Positions 12,116 to 25,092 of a stretch of DNA of 64,000 bases are shown here, in pieces. A program made the position numbers and the translations under genes. Origin of the DNA: Tanytarsus gracilentus (Eukaryota; Arthropoda; Insecta; Diptera; Chironomidae); NCBI GenBank assembly GCA_038502055.1, contig JAXRKN010000044.1, positions 6,084,501 to 6,148,500 of the forward strand, in the 5' to 3' direction. The notes beneath the pieces were generated by a model, which was not told the DNA's origin, ran no database searches, and was given only the letters and a program-made list of their open reading frames with translations. The stretch's first letter is position 1, and each line of letters starts with the position of its first letter.

Positions 12116-13572
12116 AATTTAGGAGCTCGTTTATATTTTCTTAAAAGTACAGCACGTGGCTTACATTGAGAGAGTCACGGGATAAAAATTCTTACTGAAA
12201 TTTTTTATCTCTCAACTTTATTTTCCAAGATTTAGCGAAAGAATTAATTCATTTTAAAAGTTCAACGCTCTCAAAATCCTCAAAGTTAATTTTATTTTGT
12301 AATAATTTCGAAATTTTCCAAACATGTCGCATTTCTCGAATTAAATCAATTTAGAGGTTGAGATTACGTAAAAGGTCGTGTTTTAAATTTTCTCACTCTC
12401 GAATTTTTCTTCTTTTGTGAGATCACGAATGATTTCACTTTTTTTCTTCAGTCGAAAAAAAAACATTTAACACCTTCTTTGCGTCTGGGATGACAAAAGA
12501 AAGAGAATTGGAAAGTTGATGATGTTTGTAGACGGTCCGATAATGTTTCCATCACAGCTACTCAATTCAACCTCAACTATTATGCAAATGCCGAAGTTTT
12601 TATGTGCGAAAATCTCACTAATGAACACTGATGAATTTCTATTGACATTTAACTCATCGATGCTCTATTCGCTTCAATTAGAGTGATGATTGACGTCAAT
12701 CATAAATCACTTTTTTTGACCCGTAAAAACATGCGCATTTATGAAATATTTTCGAGTTACCAAGTGAGAATTATGAAATTATGAATTTTTAATTTTTGTG
12801 ATTTATTTCAAAAATATTCGTAGATTTTTTCCTCTGAGTGAGTAAAAATGAAGCGATTAAAAAAAATTTCCGCGTATTTTTCGAGTTGTTTGCTCGACAT
12901 AGAACAAATTTATAATTTTTGCGCAACCAGCAACAGCTCAGGTTGAAGGTTAATTTGAAAAACAAGCTACGCCTTTAGTGTAATGTAAGATAAATCAAAG
13001 CTTAAAATAAACAATGTCCATTTGCAAGGAGTCGAGTCATGGAAATTTAGCTTTATGCATTTGACTCTGAGGTTAAGAACCATTAAAAGACATTTATGGC
13101 TTTTAAAGTAAATGAACATGAAAATGTCGCAAATAAATTATTTTTTTTGAAACTTTTCAAGAGTTAAATTAAAATATCAAAAAAAGTCATTTAAACGAAT
13201 TTATTTAAGCCAATTTAATGTATCATCGAGGTCCCCCACGTGCTCAATTTAAAGTGGCAAATAACAAACAAAATTAACTAATGAAAAATTAATTTCCTTG
13301 AAAACACTCGCGAAAAAAAGCATCAAATGTTGCTTGAAATTTTGTATTAAGTTTTTAAGTAAAAAAACGTGATTAGCAAGTTTAGAGCTGCTGAGAAAAT
13401 TAAGTAATTTTGCGCTTATGTGAAAAAGTGAATTATGAGATACTGAAATGCCTCAGATTTAATTTTTTTATGGCAGACAAAAAAGTTCGTCGAGGAAAAT
13501 TAAAATGCTTTGATTTCAGGGCAAATAAAAATTTTGCTGTGAAAACATCGGCATAAAATCATAGCTCAATGT

Positions 13573-13580
13573 TATATAAG
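13573..13580 (+). promoter_or_regulatory. TATA box before a small open frame
   Basis: TATATAAG stands about 30 bases before ggcactcataact (a weak TCA-type start region) and 78 bases before an ATG at 13658. It is the clearest TATA element in the loop. Functional status is inferred. Confidence 0.35.
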
Positions 13581-13657
13581 AAGACTTCACGTAATTCTCG
13601 GCACTCATAACTCACACGGTAAATTTATTGCCTTATAGCCATCAACTATTTCTGTTG

Positions 13658-13822
13658 ATGTACACTTTTTTCTTCAAATGTTGTTTATGCCGCTGGCAGT
13701 TCGAGCGAGTACTATATGAGTGTGTGAATCGTGAGAAAATTAATATTATTGAGGTGCAATTAGCTGTAATGAACTTGCTTGATGAGATCAACAATTTAAT
13801 TGAGGAGTCGATTGAGCATTGA
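13658..13822 (+). CDS. Possible 54-residue small protein in the loop of inverted duplication 1
   Basis: ATG at 13658 opens 54 codons to TGA. There is a TATA box at 13573-13580 upstream and AATAAA at 13869-13874 downstream, a complete mini-gene layout. The product starts MYTFFFKCCLCRWQFE and has a charged, leucine/isoleucine-rich C-terminal half that could be helical. I do not recognise it. An open frame of this length can occur by chance, so the case rests on the promoter and poly(A) context. Confidence 0.3.
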   Translation: MYTFFFKCCLCRWQFERVLYECVNREKINIIEVQLAVMNLLDEINNLIEESIEH

Positions 13823-14549
13823 TGGAATTCAATTTATTAAATGTCAATTGCACTTAAATTTTACGCTAAATAAATTTTTAAACTTTTATTGTACAGCAGT
13901 GATGGTTAAAAATATTATCTCATGTCTCTTTATTGAGCCGTCAACAAATCTTCTCACATCGACTTTCCATTTCTCTTTCTTTTCTTTATTTCATTGCATT
14001 GTGAACTTGACATGACTCTGGGAGTGATTTGTAAAAAATGTCACATTTAAATTTAATTTTTTTACTTTTTAATAACCTTTAAATTTAATTATTAAAAATA
14101 GCTACGAAATTTATGATTGTCCCCTATTTAAAGGTGGGTGTTGGTTAAAAATTTCCCTTTTCTTCTTGAAAAGTGAAATCAGTCTTAAAATCACTTCGAA
14201 ACGAAAGAGCGATTGTGTTGAGAAAAAAAACAATTTAAACTTTTGCATAATCTGAAACAACCTTTAGAAAAATTTCCCATTATCTAACTTCACTCGCCTT
14301 CAATTTTCATTATCAATGCATTCAACAAAAAAATAAAAAATGAACAATTTTCAATCAGCGACTGCGATGAAGTAAAAAATAATTGTTCGTTTGATTGAAG
14401 TTAATTAAGTAGCCAGCGGAAACCAAAACAGACAGCTCACCGCAAGCCACCAAAGTCCTCGAACAAACCCAATTTTAATAATAAAAGAATAAAAGCATTG
14501 AAATGAATTTTATGGACTTTATTCCTACATTACAAAATATTTTATGCTA

Positions 14550-17197
14550 ACACACGCCGAAAGCTTTAGCGAGCGAGTTAATAATATTGGCAAGTGGCAA
14601 TCGAGAATAAATTATCAAGAAATTGCTTTGAATTTAAATTTTTTTCACAATCGCCGCCTCATAAAAAAGTTTACAGAATATTTATTCTCACTCGAGTGCG
14701 AGAGAACTCGATGCGAGTACATGCTTGAAACCTGCTCAAATTTGTATTTTGTTTCTCACTCGAAGCCAACACAGGCTGAAAATATTTTTTCTTCTCAACT
14801 CTTTCAGTTCTTCCGCATTGCAAAAAAAAGAGCTTTGGGACATTGCCATTACACACAAAATGAACCGCTTAACGCTATTGAATGCAATTAAACCTCTGCA
14901 AGTATTTCTACCTTGATCTTCACATACCCGCTGAGGCCACAACACGTAAATTGTCCTTCCTTATGGCTAAGCTGTTAAAAGTTCATGATTATGCTGTTTT
15001 AATATTTTTACAATCGTCGTCGTTTGATTTTTATCCCGATTATCTTGACGACGACGTGAGTTCATCCGTGAGTGCAATAAACAAATACAATAACATGACT
15101 CAACTCGGGTATGCTTGATACGAAGGTCGAAAATTATTTTGTTTTGTTCAAATTGTTCTTGCCGTATGTGAAAACAATTCAAATGTGTTGGAATGAATGA
15201 ATTAAAAATCACTGCGAGACTCAAAATTGCACACATTGACTCAAGTTTTAATTTTTATTTTCAACTTAATCATCGGAAGCATGTGCGGATGAGCGAGCGA
15301 AGGTCAAGATCAATTTTAATTTTTCGTCAAAGGTTTTTGGCGGTGACGCAAGCAATTAACTCAAAAATATTAAAGTTTTTAAAATTATTTTTAATCTTTT
15401 AGAAATTTATTTAAAAACTAATTTTTCGTAAATATTTTTGATATCAAGAAATCCTGCAAGAGCAAGTGAGCGAAAAAATGTGAGAGACTCACTTGAGCAA
15501 GCAACATTCGAGTCGTGCCTTAAACTTCTCTCTTTCTGCATCGCTCTCAACAGTGAAACATCGAGTCAGTCTACGAGAAACCATTGAACTGATTGGATTA
15601 ATTTTGTATTCCGTCCGCGACTTTTTTGTATTAAAAAGAATTAAAAATTGAAGAAGAAAAAATTATCGAGCACCGCGAAAAAATCTTGAAGGAATAAAAA
15701 AAGTGATGTCATAACGAATTAATTGAGTCATGCCAATTAAGAGCGAATAATTGATGAAATTATCACATGTTGAAAGTGGAAAATAAAATTGTGCAGAGTT
15801 TAGTGATTGAATAACAAGAAAAAACGCCAATTTATCATAATTAATTGCGCTACTGGTTAAAAAATATTTTGACAACATCTAAATGTGCGCAGAGAAATTT
15901 TTATTACTTAATCACGAGTCAAATTAGACACTCACTGGAATATTTCTGAAATTATATCACACGCAAGTAAGTGAGACTAAAAATAGCAAGAAAAAGCCGT
16001 TAATTAAAAGATTTCTGCTCTGTCGATGGCATTGCCGCGACATAAAATTGCGGAACAGAAAAATAAAGCAGTGAAACTGGAAAAGAGAGAAGAAATGTCA
16101 TGAGCCGAACTCAACCTGAAATCTCCTCTTTGTAACTGTGCTGCAATAAAGGCTGAAAAAGTGATCAGATGGAAGCTTCGCACACGAACGACGACGTGTT
16201 TTGTGTACTTGAAGAAAAATAAATCATGCCACAAAGAGGATTGCGAGAAATATCCGGGTTCTTCATGCTCTTCGAGTGCTTGAGTGTGTGTTGACATGGG
16301 TTGGTCATGAGTGATGTGAAATAGTTTTAATTGAATTAATTATGACCCAATAAACTCATCCTACTCAATGTCTCTCTCGATATGAATGTGTGACGTGCTA
16401 TAAAAGTATTCACGCGATTCATTCTAGGCTGAAGTGTTTAATAAATTTTTCAAGCACACATTCTGATGAGCTCGAACCGGTTCTCATCTCCTCATTGATG
16501 GCATTCAAATGGCAATTAAGCTTATTTTCGTTCCATACCTGATGCTGTTCATCACTTCGTCTCGTCATCGATTGTAGCGCATCTATAAAAAATTAACTTT
16601 TAAGTTAAATAAATTAAAAGCACGCGCATGAAAAATTCTCAAAGCTTTGAAAATTAAATTTTGGAATTCACTCGAAGGTCGGTCATCAATTTTGTGTTTC
16701 GTGCAATTTAAAAATGATCATGCAAATTTTTAATTCAATTCGGAAATTTTTTTTTGAGTGAGGTCATGACCATTCGAAGTTCCTTTCGATTTATGATTTA
16801 TTTTTTTGTCCACTCATTCAGAAAAGTCGAGGAAATAAATTTGCGCGTCCTTGCGTTAGGTCACGTCGATCTTTGCTGCTGTATATCAGATGGATGCAGT
16901 TGTGTGTGTGTGCTCGACCTTCAGATTTTTCTTCTTCTTCTCACATTATCCGCGGATATGATTTCAGAAGAATGTGAAGCATGTCATTTCCTTAAAATGA
17001 CCACAAAAAATAATGATTGAGTCAATTTTAATGTTGCATAACTCTCATCACGTCCGCATGAGCTCATTGCACTCTCTTGTGAGATCGTTTCGCTCTGTTT
17101 ATTTCACTTTCATGATGTACACACTCAAAGACTTTGAAGAATTTACAAAACTTTCATTTCATTTGCAGAAAATTGACAGCTCAGAAATTTGGCAACG
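14550..17197. other. Upstream region of DUOXA copy 2, no gene seen
   Basis: Mirror of 9509-12115. An acceptor at about 17167 (catttgcag) before the DUOXA ATG suggests that a 5' UTR exon lies somewhere in this stretch. No independent gene is supported. Confidence 0.5.
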
Positions 17198-19094
17198 ATG
17201 AAAGGATGGTTTGATGCCTTTCGAGACGACGGTGCGCCGACTTTGTATTCATTTTCAAATCGCACTCCAGTCATCGGCGATGTTTCCCTCATTGTCGTCT
17301 CGATTCTCTTCGCGACACTTTACACCGCATTTTTGGTGATTTTTCCTGGCGTCCGTAAACAGGTAATTATCGTGTCTGTAATTGCTGACGCCAACATAAA
17401 ATTGAATTTTTATTATTCAACCTTAATCGAGAGCTTTTTATTGTGCATTTAATTTTATGCAATTGAGATGAGCTAAAAATATTTTTCTTCTCTTTTTTTT
17501 CTTACGCAATCGCGTGCAGAAATTTTCGACTTTCATCACTGTTACACTCAGCCTATTCGTCGGTCTAGTCATTTTCGGTGAGTTTTTTTTTTCAAATTTA
17601 GCCGTTAAATTTTATACGGTCATGAACATGGAGGATCGGGAAGGTTAATTAAGTCTCTTTTCGCTGACTTTTATGATGAAAAATCAGCTCAAAAAGTGCA
17701 CAGCAATCGCGGCGCTAACAATAAAGTCAATTCTCAGCCCGCATAATTTTCCCATCATTAAAATTCCTCATTGAGACTATTGCAACATACAGTCATGACT
17801 ATTGTTGAGTTTTCTCTATTTTTTAGTCGGTCAACTCGGATCATCGTGGCATGTCGCACATCAAAATATCATTGCACCATACAAAGCTTTTTCACGCGAA
17901 AGCATTCCGGCACGAATTGGCGTTCACATTGGTCTGATGCACGTCAACATTACACTCTTGGGTCTGCCATCGGGAAACACTTCCGCACCCGATATCGACT
18001 TTAATGAACGCTTCAATTGGAATCAGGCAAATGACATGGGAAATTCTTACAAAAATGCCCTCAAACGTGGACTTCCATTTCCAATATTGACAGTGGCCGA
18101 ATATTTTAGTCTCGGCGAGGAAGGCTTTGCATGGGGTGGACAATATCGTGCTGCTGGTTATTATGCAAGCATTTGGTTATGGTAAAAAAGAAATTAATTC
18201 AGCTTTTTTGGCAACTTAATTAATTGCAATTAATTTTTTTCAGGGCTTCATTGGCATCGTGGCTTTTAATGAATCTCCTGCTAACAGCTGTGCCTCGATA
18301 TGGCGCCTATGGAATGTGCACGACCGGCTCATTGTTACTTGGCGCAAGCATCGGCTACTACTTGATGCTTCCTAAACCTCCATTGACAATTTTCATTGAC
18401 GGATTTCAACTTCAATTCACTCTCGGCTGGTGTTTCTGGATGGTTTTAATTGCCGGTGGTTTGTGCTTCGTTATTGGCTTTATAATCTCTGCAATAGACT
18501 TGATTTGGCCACACGAATATTCAACAATATTGGAAGTTTATTATGACACGCCATATGATCGTCATGTGATTCTAGAAGAGTCACACGATGTCCGTTATCG
18601 AAAGAGAAATAGTAAGGGTGGATTGGAGGAGCCAGTCAGTCTCGGTTCTCGAATTCTTCGTCGACTCTCGTCAAAAACCCGTGAACAAACTTTGAGTGAC
18701 ATCAACAAGCTGGGCATCGATAATAAATCATTTCAAAAGGAACACGTACCAAAGTCACCATGGCGTTATCCATTCCGAAGAAGTGATCAACTTCCGCCAA
18801 TGATTCGAACTGCTTCACAAGACTCAAACTCATCAATTGCATCGGCAGCCGCTAACATGAATGCATCAACTTCATCGACACATCTACAGCCATCGACACT
18901 TGCAGCATCCGCCAGCACTCATTCATTGAGACGTGAAGCACTTGCGAGAATGCTTCCACCGTGAGTTGAACTTTTACTTGAATTTTAAATAATTAAATTA
19001 ATTTCTAAACCCTAGACGACCACCAATCGACAGAAATAAGGATCGTGGCGATAAGGAAAAGCATGCGGCCGCCATTGAATTGTCAAACTGGTAA
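17198..19094 (+). CDS. mol: Dual oxidase maturation factor, copy 2 (right arm)
   Basis: Second intact DUOXA gene: join(17198-17362, 17520-17577, 17827-18181, 18244-18960, 19016-19094), 457 aa. Same exon structure and start as copy 1; all splice sites are preserved and no stop or frameshift is present. Domains are as in copy 1: cytosolic start, multi-pass membrane body, glycosylation sites in the first large loop, Ser-rich cytosolic tail ending ELSNW. Retained introns exclude retroposition; the copy arose by DNA-level inverted duplication. Both copies should be expressible unless the regulatory DNA lies outside the arms. It converges on the cysteine-repeat gene ending at 19371, about 280 bp away. 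Confidence 0.93.
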
Positions 19095-19370
19095 AGCTCA
19101 AAATTTTTTCTCAACAGACTTTTTCACATCCTAGATTTTAAGCTTTAAGCATTTAATTTTAAACCAATTTCAACATGAAAGATCAGATCGTGTGATGTTT
19201 ATGTGATATTAACTGATTACTCTTTAATTTAATTTAATTATTTCTCTTTTGCACATCCTAAATTATAAATTGAAAAACATGTAGACAAAAACATCAAGAC
19301 GGTTAAAAAATTCAAAATTTGTCAAGATTAAAAAATAAAAAGCTCAAAATAATTTTATCAACTTTTATTT

Positions 19371-22300
19371 TCAAACTTTTTGATGCAATTTCAAGTGAAT
19401 GTCATCGAATCCATCTTTCATTTTTTGCAGTTGTTCCATCAAGTCATTCATCGTGTCTTCAACATCCTTAATTTTCTCCTCGGGATTAAAATCTTCATGA
19501 ACCGAGTCAAAATATTTGTCCTTCATTTTGAGTTGTTCGTTTAAACCTTTAAGCACGAAAAGTTCATTTTCCATTTTCTTCATTTTCTCACACAAACATT
19601 CGAATCTTTCTTGATCTTGTCGATTTTCGATTCCTTTAATTAAATTTGCCTTTTCCTCTTTAATTATCATTTCATCAACTTCTGCAAATAAATTTCCACT
19701 CATTGTCACATTCGAGGGTGCTTTTGGCATTTCGACTTTCTCAAATTCATAAGAATTAATTTCAAGATTTGCCATTGACACGGTCGATATTGGAATTGAA
19801 CCCCAAACACCTTCTGGCTCATTCTTTTGCTGCTTCATTGCATGCTCAATCATTTTCTTCAACTTTTCAATTTCCTTCCGAAGTTGTTCCTTCAACTTTG
19901 CCATTTGCGATTGCATGCCACGCTGCTTCATGATTTTAAGCTCTTGACACATTTTTGAGATCTTATAGTTTTGCATTTGAATCGAGTATTTCATTTCGAG
20001 ATAAATTTTACTATACTCAATTTTTTCGGGATGCTCATTTTCATCAACCTCCATGCCCGACTCTTTTACATTGAGGAATGAACATTCTTGCTTTGCATCG
20101 TCATTCGCGCATGGCACTGATGGCTTTACAGCCATTTCAGCTTCTTGTGTGGAGAGGAAGTTCGCGTAAGCTGCATCCGCTTCCTTCTTTTCCTTCTTCT
20201 TTTTTTCCTCTTCAAGCTTCAAACGCTCTAATTGCTTCTTTTCCATAATTTCTGAAGCGGTTTCTGATGGCTCTTCTTCGGTTAAGTTTGGTGGACAAAA
20301 TTCTTCATCGAAACATGCATTTTTGGGCTTCGAAATGGTGATTGGTTTTAGTTCCAGCTCAGCTGGTTTTTCCTCTCCAACATTCAAAGTTACTTTCGAC
20401 TTAGTTTTGGGTGTGCTCTTGCCACTTTCAGCTTTTTGCGAAGGTGTAGCTGCACCACTTGCACCACCTGCACCTTTCGTATTTTTTCGCTTTGGTGTGC
20501 TCTTTCCTGAATAGGTAGCTTTTTTGATTATACTTTTTACACTCTCAGCTGGCATGCTCGTGGTTGAATAGTAAATACTGTGAACAATATCAGCAACCGG
20601 ATTTATGCCGGAACTTTTAGGTTTCATTTTCGTCTCTAATGATTTTTCGGGAACTTTTGAGCACAATTCACACATGTCAAAGGACGTGCAGTCAAACTCT
20701 GAAACATTCGCTAGAAATTTTTTTAATTTTTGGTAATTTTGAACATTAAAATTTTTTTTAAAGATTTGAACGTAGATAAACCAAAAAATGACTGTAAAAA
20801 ACACCACATGCCTGCTTCGGGAAAAACATTTATTTGAATTTTTTTTAACAGCTCGATTTTCACTCGTCTACGTTCAATTTCAACTTCATTAAAAATTTTA
20901 AATTATTTGAACTTATTTAAAATTTTAAAACCTCTAAAATCACTCACCCATTGGTCCTTTCGGTCCATTGTAAGCTTTTTGGCACATTTTGCATGCCTCG
21001 AGAGATTTACAAGACGGATCGACTTTCATTGTTAAATTTGATTCTTTCACCTCGAGTTCTGATCGAGTTTGATAAACTTTATTTAGTTGCTCCTCAAATT
21101 GCGAAATTATTGACTCTCGACAATCCTGGCAAACGGATGCTTTAGATTCGTCTAACATCTTTGAATCTGTCTCTGTAAACGCTTTCTTGCAGAGACTGCA
21201 CTCTGCCATTGACTTGCATGATTGATCGACCTCGGAAACATTTTTCACTTTGGACGGAAGAACTGACATTTTTGACTCATAGCAATCTTCACAGACTGGC
21301 TCCGATGCATTTGACATTTCAGATCGCTTCATCGATGGTTCAGCAAAAGCTTTTCTGCAAGTGCTGCAGTTTGCTAGTGATTTACATGACGGATCTGCAT
21401 TGACTGTTCCAACGTGCATCATCGAACTCTCACAATTTTCACAAACAGGTTCAGATTGAGCTTTTGAGTGTTCTGAAGCTTTTGAAACGAAAGCTTTTCT
21501 GCAAGTGCTGCAATTCGCCAGTGATTTACAAGATGGTTCAATGTCGATTTTTTTCTCTGATGCATTAACTTTTGACTCTTGATCAGTCATCATCGATTTG
21601 TTGCAATCTTCACACAGTGAAAGCTCTGATTGAGCTTTTGAAAGCTTTGATTGAGCTTTTGAAAGCTCCGAAGGTGGCAGATAAGCTTTTCGGCAAAGAC
21701 GGCAATTTGCTAAAGAATTACATGATGGATCTGCTTCATTATTTTTAGATTGAGTTAATGTCACTGCCGATTCGAAACATTCTTCACACACTTTAGATGT
21801 TTCTGAAGCTTTCATTGAAGGTCCAGCAAAAGTTTTTTGACAAAGACTGCATTGTGCCAATGACTTGCATGATGGATCAGCTTGCACAGAGATTTTTCTA
21901 GCTAGAGATTCATTTTCAGATAAAATTGATTCAACACAATCGTCACAAATAGCTTCAGATTGAACTTTCGAAAATTCTGAAGCTTTTATCGAGGGCTCCA
22001 AATATAATCTGTGACATAAACTGCACTGCCCTATTGATTTACACATTGATGGTGCATTGATTGTGTCTTTCGATTCTAAAACCGAATTATTAAATGTCGA
22101 CGCGGTCGATGGTTTCAAATATAGTTGCCGACACAAGCTACAGCTGGCGATCGATTTACACGATTGGGCATTTGTTGAATGTTTGGTGTGCGCTGATGAG
22201 TGCTGCAGTGATTGTCGGTTGAGAATGGAACTCATTGGACTTGACGCTCTCGAGCTTTTGAGATCTTGATTGAAAAGTTGTTGACTCTTTAATTTTGGGA

Positions 22301-22568
22301 ATTCAGCTGTGTGCCTACACACCGTGCATTTACTCATGGACTGACATGAAAACTTATCAACAACTGTACGAGTTGATTTGGCTGACGGCGATCTAAGATT
22401 TAACTCCTCTTCGATTATTCTTAACCTCATTTCAAGATGAAACTTTTCGCTCAGATAAATTTCAATATCTCCATGAAGTTCGACGATTTTTTTAGTAATT
22501 TCAATCATTTGCTGTTCAATTAAAGCTTTTTCTTCTTCTAGCTCGGCTTTCTGCTGTTGTGAGGCCAT
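19371..22568 (-). CDS. Cysteine-repeat coiled-coil protein B (unrecognised family)
   Basis: CDS complement(join(19371-20710, 20948-22568)), 986 aa, junction in phase. Residues 1-60 form a Glu-rich coiled coil. About 60-540 is a tandem array of roughly nine units with the core S-C-K-S-L-x2-C-x2-C, most followed 20-35 residues later by C-x2-C and an acidic/Ser spacer; a tenth core (DCTSFDMCELC) opens exon 2. Next comes a Lys/Ser/Gly/Ala-rich stretch, then long Glu/Lys coiled coils to the end. The paired CxxC layout suggests metal-binding knuckles, but this is inference. AATAAA (19364-19369) lies almost against the stop. Head-to-tail with paralogue A, 262 bp apart. I do not recognise the family. 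Confidence 0.85.
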
Positions 22569-22830
22569 TTTTAATTCACGGGTAATTTAGAAAGGAAATT
22601 TAAAGATGTTAAACTTGTAAAATTTAATCAAATTGAAAAGCAAAAGATTGCTGAGGATGAGAAAAAATTTAAATAAAAAAATTGGATTAGGTTTAAATCA
22701 AGGGATTAAAATTTTAATCCATGGATTTATCATAAATCTGGGTTTAAATAATTAAAAATATTTTTATGCCACAATCTAATGAATTTTTAGTTTTAAATTA
22801 AAAAAGTTTATTCGAAATTTTTGAAAAAGT

Positions 22831-25092
22831 TCACAAGTCATCAATCAGCGACACTTTGATCGGTTTCCAAGCTTCATCTCTTCTTTTCCTCTGCTCGACA
22901 ATTACGACTTGAACCAAATTCCTCAATTTAATTTTAGCGTTCTCTAAATTCATCGCCAGTTTGTTGATTTCATAGTCAGACGCATTTTTATTCACCGAGT
23001 AATGAATTTCATCTTGAATTTTAGATATGACGTCATTTTGCTGTTCGATAATTTTTTTCATCTGTTCATAAGAATTTTTTCGATCACCTGAAGAATTTAT
23101 GGACAAAACTTTAACATTACTTCTGATTTTTGATCGAGACTTTTTTTTGCCATTGAAAGATTTTTTGAGGAGATTGCAAAATTTGCATGTTTCACAAGAC
23201 TCGCATCCATTGGTGATGAACTCTTGCAATTGACATTTATCACACAAAGATTTACACGAATGTTGAGTTGATGACTTTTTCCAGTTAATATTTTCATCGC
23301 TCTCGGGTGAAGTGTAGTCGATGACGGATATTCGACTGGGTTTTTTATCGCTCATTTCATCATCATCAGAAATATTTTTAGCATGTCGCGATTCGTTTGC
23401 GATTTTCGCTAGTTGATGACATTTTTTGCAAGTTCCAATTGATTGACAAGATTCAGCTGCTTTGCCACATTGTTTCAAGAGTTTTGATGGAATTCTTAGG
23501 ACTGGCGCGAATGTCGAACAGTTTTGACAATATGCGATAGTTTTAGATAAATTTGACGCTAAACTTAAATTAGAATTTCGAGTCATGTGTTGGCCATGAA
23601 GAATTGCATTGACTTGATGGTGTGACTTAAGTCGTAAAAGTTTTTCGTCATACCTATGACAACTCGAACAGTCGTGAGATTTAATCGAGTCAGAGTGGAC
23701 TGTAAAATTATCTGAATTGGTTCTTTTGTGCTTTTTGGAGGCGTTTGAACGTTGAGCATGTGTTTGAGCTGTTTTCGGACGTGGGTTTGTGCATGAAACA
23801 TCGCATTTCTTCACAAAAACTAGAAAATTATAAAAAAGTTATTTTGAAAATATAAAAACCGTTAAATTTTTGGCAAACTCACATGGAATGCAAAAATCAC
23901 TGAAACAACTTTTGTGGGTCAAATTTTTAGTTGTCGATTTTTTTGATTTAATTTTTTTGACTTCTCTTGCAATTTGACACTCCTTACATTGATCCAATGA
24001 CATGCATGAATCAGCAAAACTGCTGCTTTTAATGGACATTCCTTCATCGCTTTCATCGTCAATAAATTTCTTTCTTATTTGATCTTTAAATCTTTCACAT
24101 TCCTTGCATTTGCTCAAAGATTTGCAAATTGGTAAATGAGGAGCGTCTTGAAAAAGTTCGCGACACATTTTGCAGTTCTCGAATGATTTGCAGTCGGAAA
24201 GATTGACTCCTTTATGTCCAAAACATTTAGTGACATTTAAATCACTTGCGAATGAAATTTTTGAAACTTTAAAATTATTTTTCTTCATAGCTTTTTGACA
24301 AATTGAACAATCACCGAAAGAAGTGCAAGTGGCGAGAATTTCTGGATCAATATCATGATTGCAATTGCATTTTGGATTTTTATTTTCTCTCTCTTGCTTT
24401 GTGACCGGCATTGACATTGTTTCTGTCTCAAATTCATTTGCTGAATTTTTCATTTGAATTTTTTCACTTTGCCAATCTCGAAATTCTCTCGAACGACCCA
24501 AATTTACATTCGGATGAGGAACAAAATTTGATTTATTTTGCATTCGCTTTAAATAATCAGAATCACGTTTTAAATTGACATTTGGATGAGGAACGAATGA
24601 ATTGAAATCGTCGTCGGATTCAAAATTTCTCTCTTCAAGAATTTTTTCTTCCTCGCAGTCAGTTTTTGAATTTTCTTCATCGCCACTTGCAATCGCGAGG
24701 GCGGACTCGATGTAAGGCATGTTGGGATGTTGAACTGAGTTTTTTAAAAATTATACAAAATAAAATTATTTGAATAGAAATTTTCCGTTTAAATTTCAAC
24801 ATTTTCACTCACTCGGATATCTTTTGTCTTTAATTTTTCTGATTGCCCTTTCATGCTTGTTAATACTTTCACGAACAACTTTGATATCCTTTTCAATCTG
24901 TTTCTTTCTCTCGATAAGATTTTTCCGCTTATTCTTCAATTGAAGAGGAATGTCCATAACTCCCAATTGACTATTGATGCTCTGAATTTCAATGCCAATG
25001 TGTTTAATTTCTTTTTCCATACTGTCGCGATCTTCTTTGAAATTTTTTAACTTTAATTCAAGTCCCAAAATATCCCTGCCAGCGTCCATCAT
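22831..25092 (-). CDS. Cysteine-repeat coiled-coil protein A (unrecognised family)
   Basis: CDS complement(join(22831-23819, 23883-24734, 24813-25092)), 706 aa, all junctions in phase. Residues 1-93 are a Lys/Glu coiled coil. Exon 2 has two copies of FVPHPNVNL, then cores such as CTSFGDCSIC, CKSFENCKMC, CKSLSKCKEC and CMSLDQCKEC. Exon 3 adds CQSIGTCKKC, CKSLCDKC and CESCETCKFC, a basic patch and a C-terminal coiled coil. Same C-x5-C-x2-C logic as gene B but more degenerate, so the two look like old tandem paralogues. An acceptor sits 2 bases before the ATG (TTTTCAG|TAATG), so the gene has a 5' UTR intron. Poly(A) signal on minus at 22807-22812. Confidence 0.82.

Larger units (their letters stand above)
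12116..14549. other. Single-copy loop of inverted duplication 1
   Basis: This 2.4 kb stretch between the arms has no mirrored partner in the window. It is A+T-rich. The only plausible transcription unit I see is the small TATA-led open frame at 13573-13874 described separately. Confidence 0.6.
14550..19277. repeat. Inverted duplication 1, right arm
   Basis: Mirror copy of 7435-12115 carrying DUOXA copy 2. The inner edge is at tgctaacacacgccga (about 14550), opposite tcggcgtgtgtaa at about 12105-12117. The outer edge is near 19277, where cctaaattataaattgaaaa stops matching. Small differences (44-bp insertion, homopolymer lengths, single substitutions) show that it is not a mechanical copy of the same reads. 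Confidence 0.9.
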
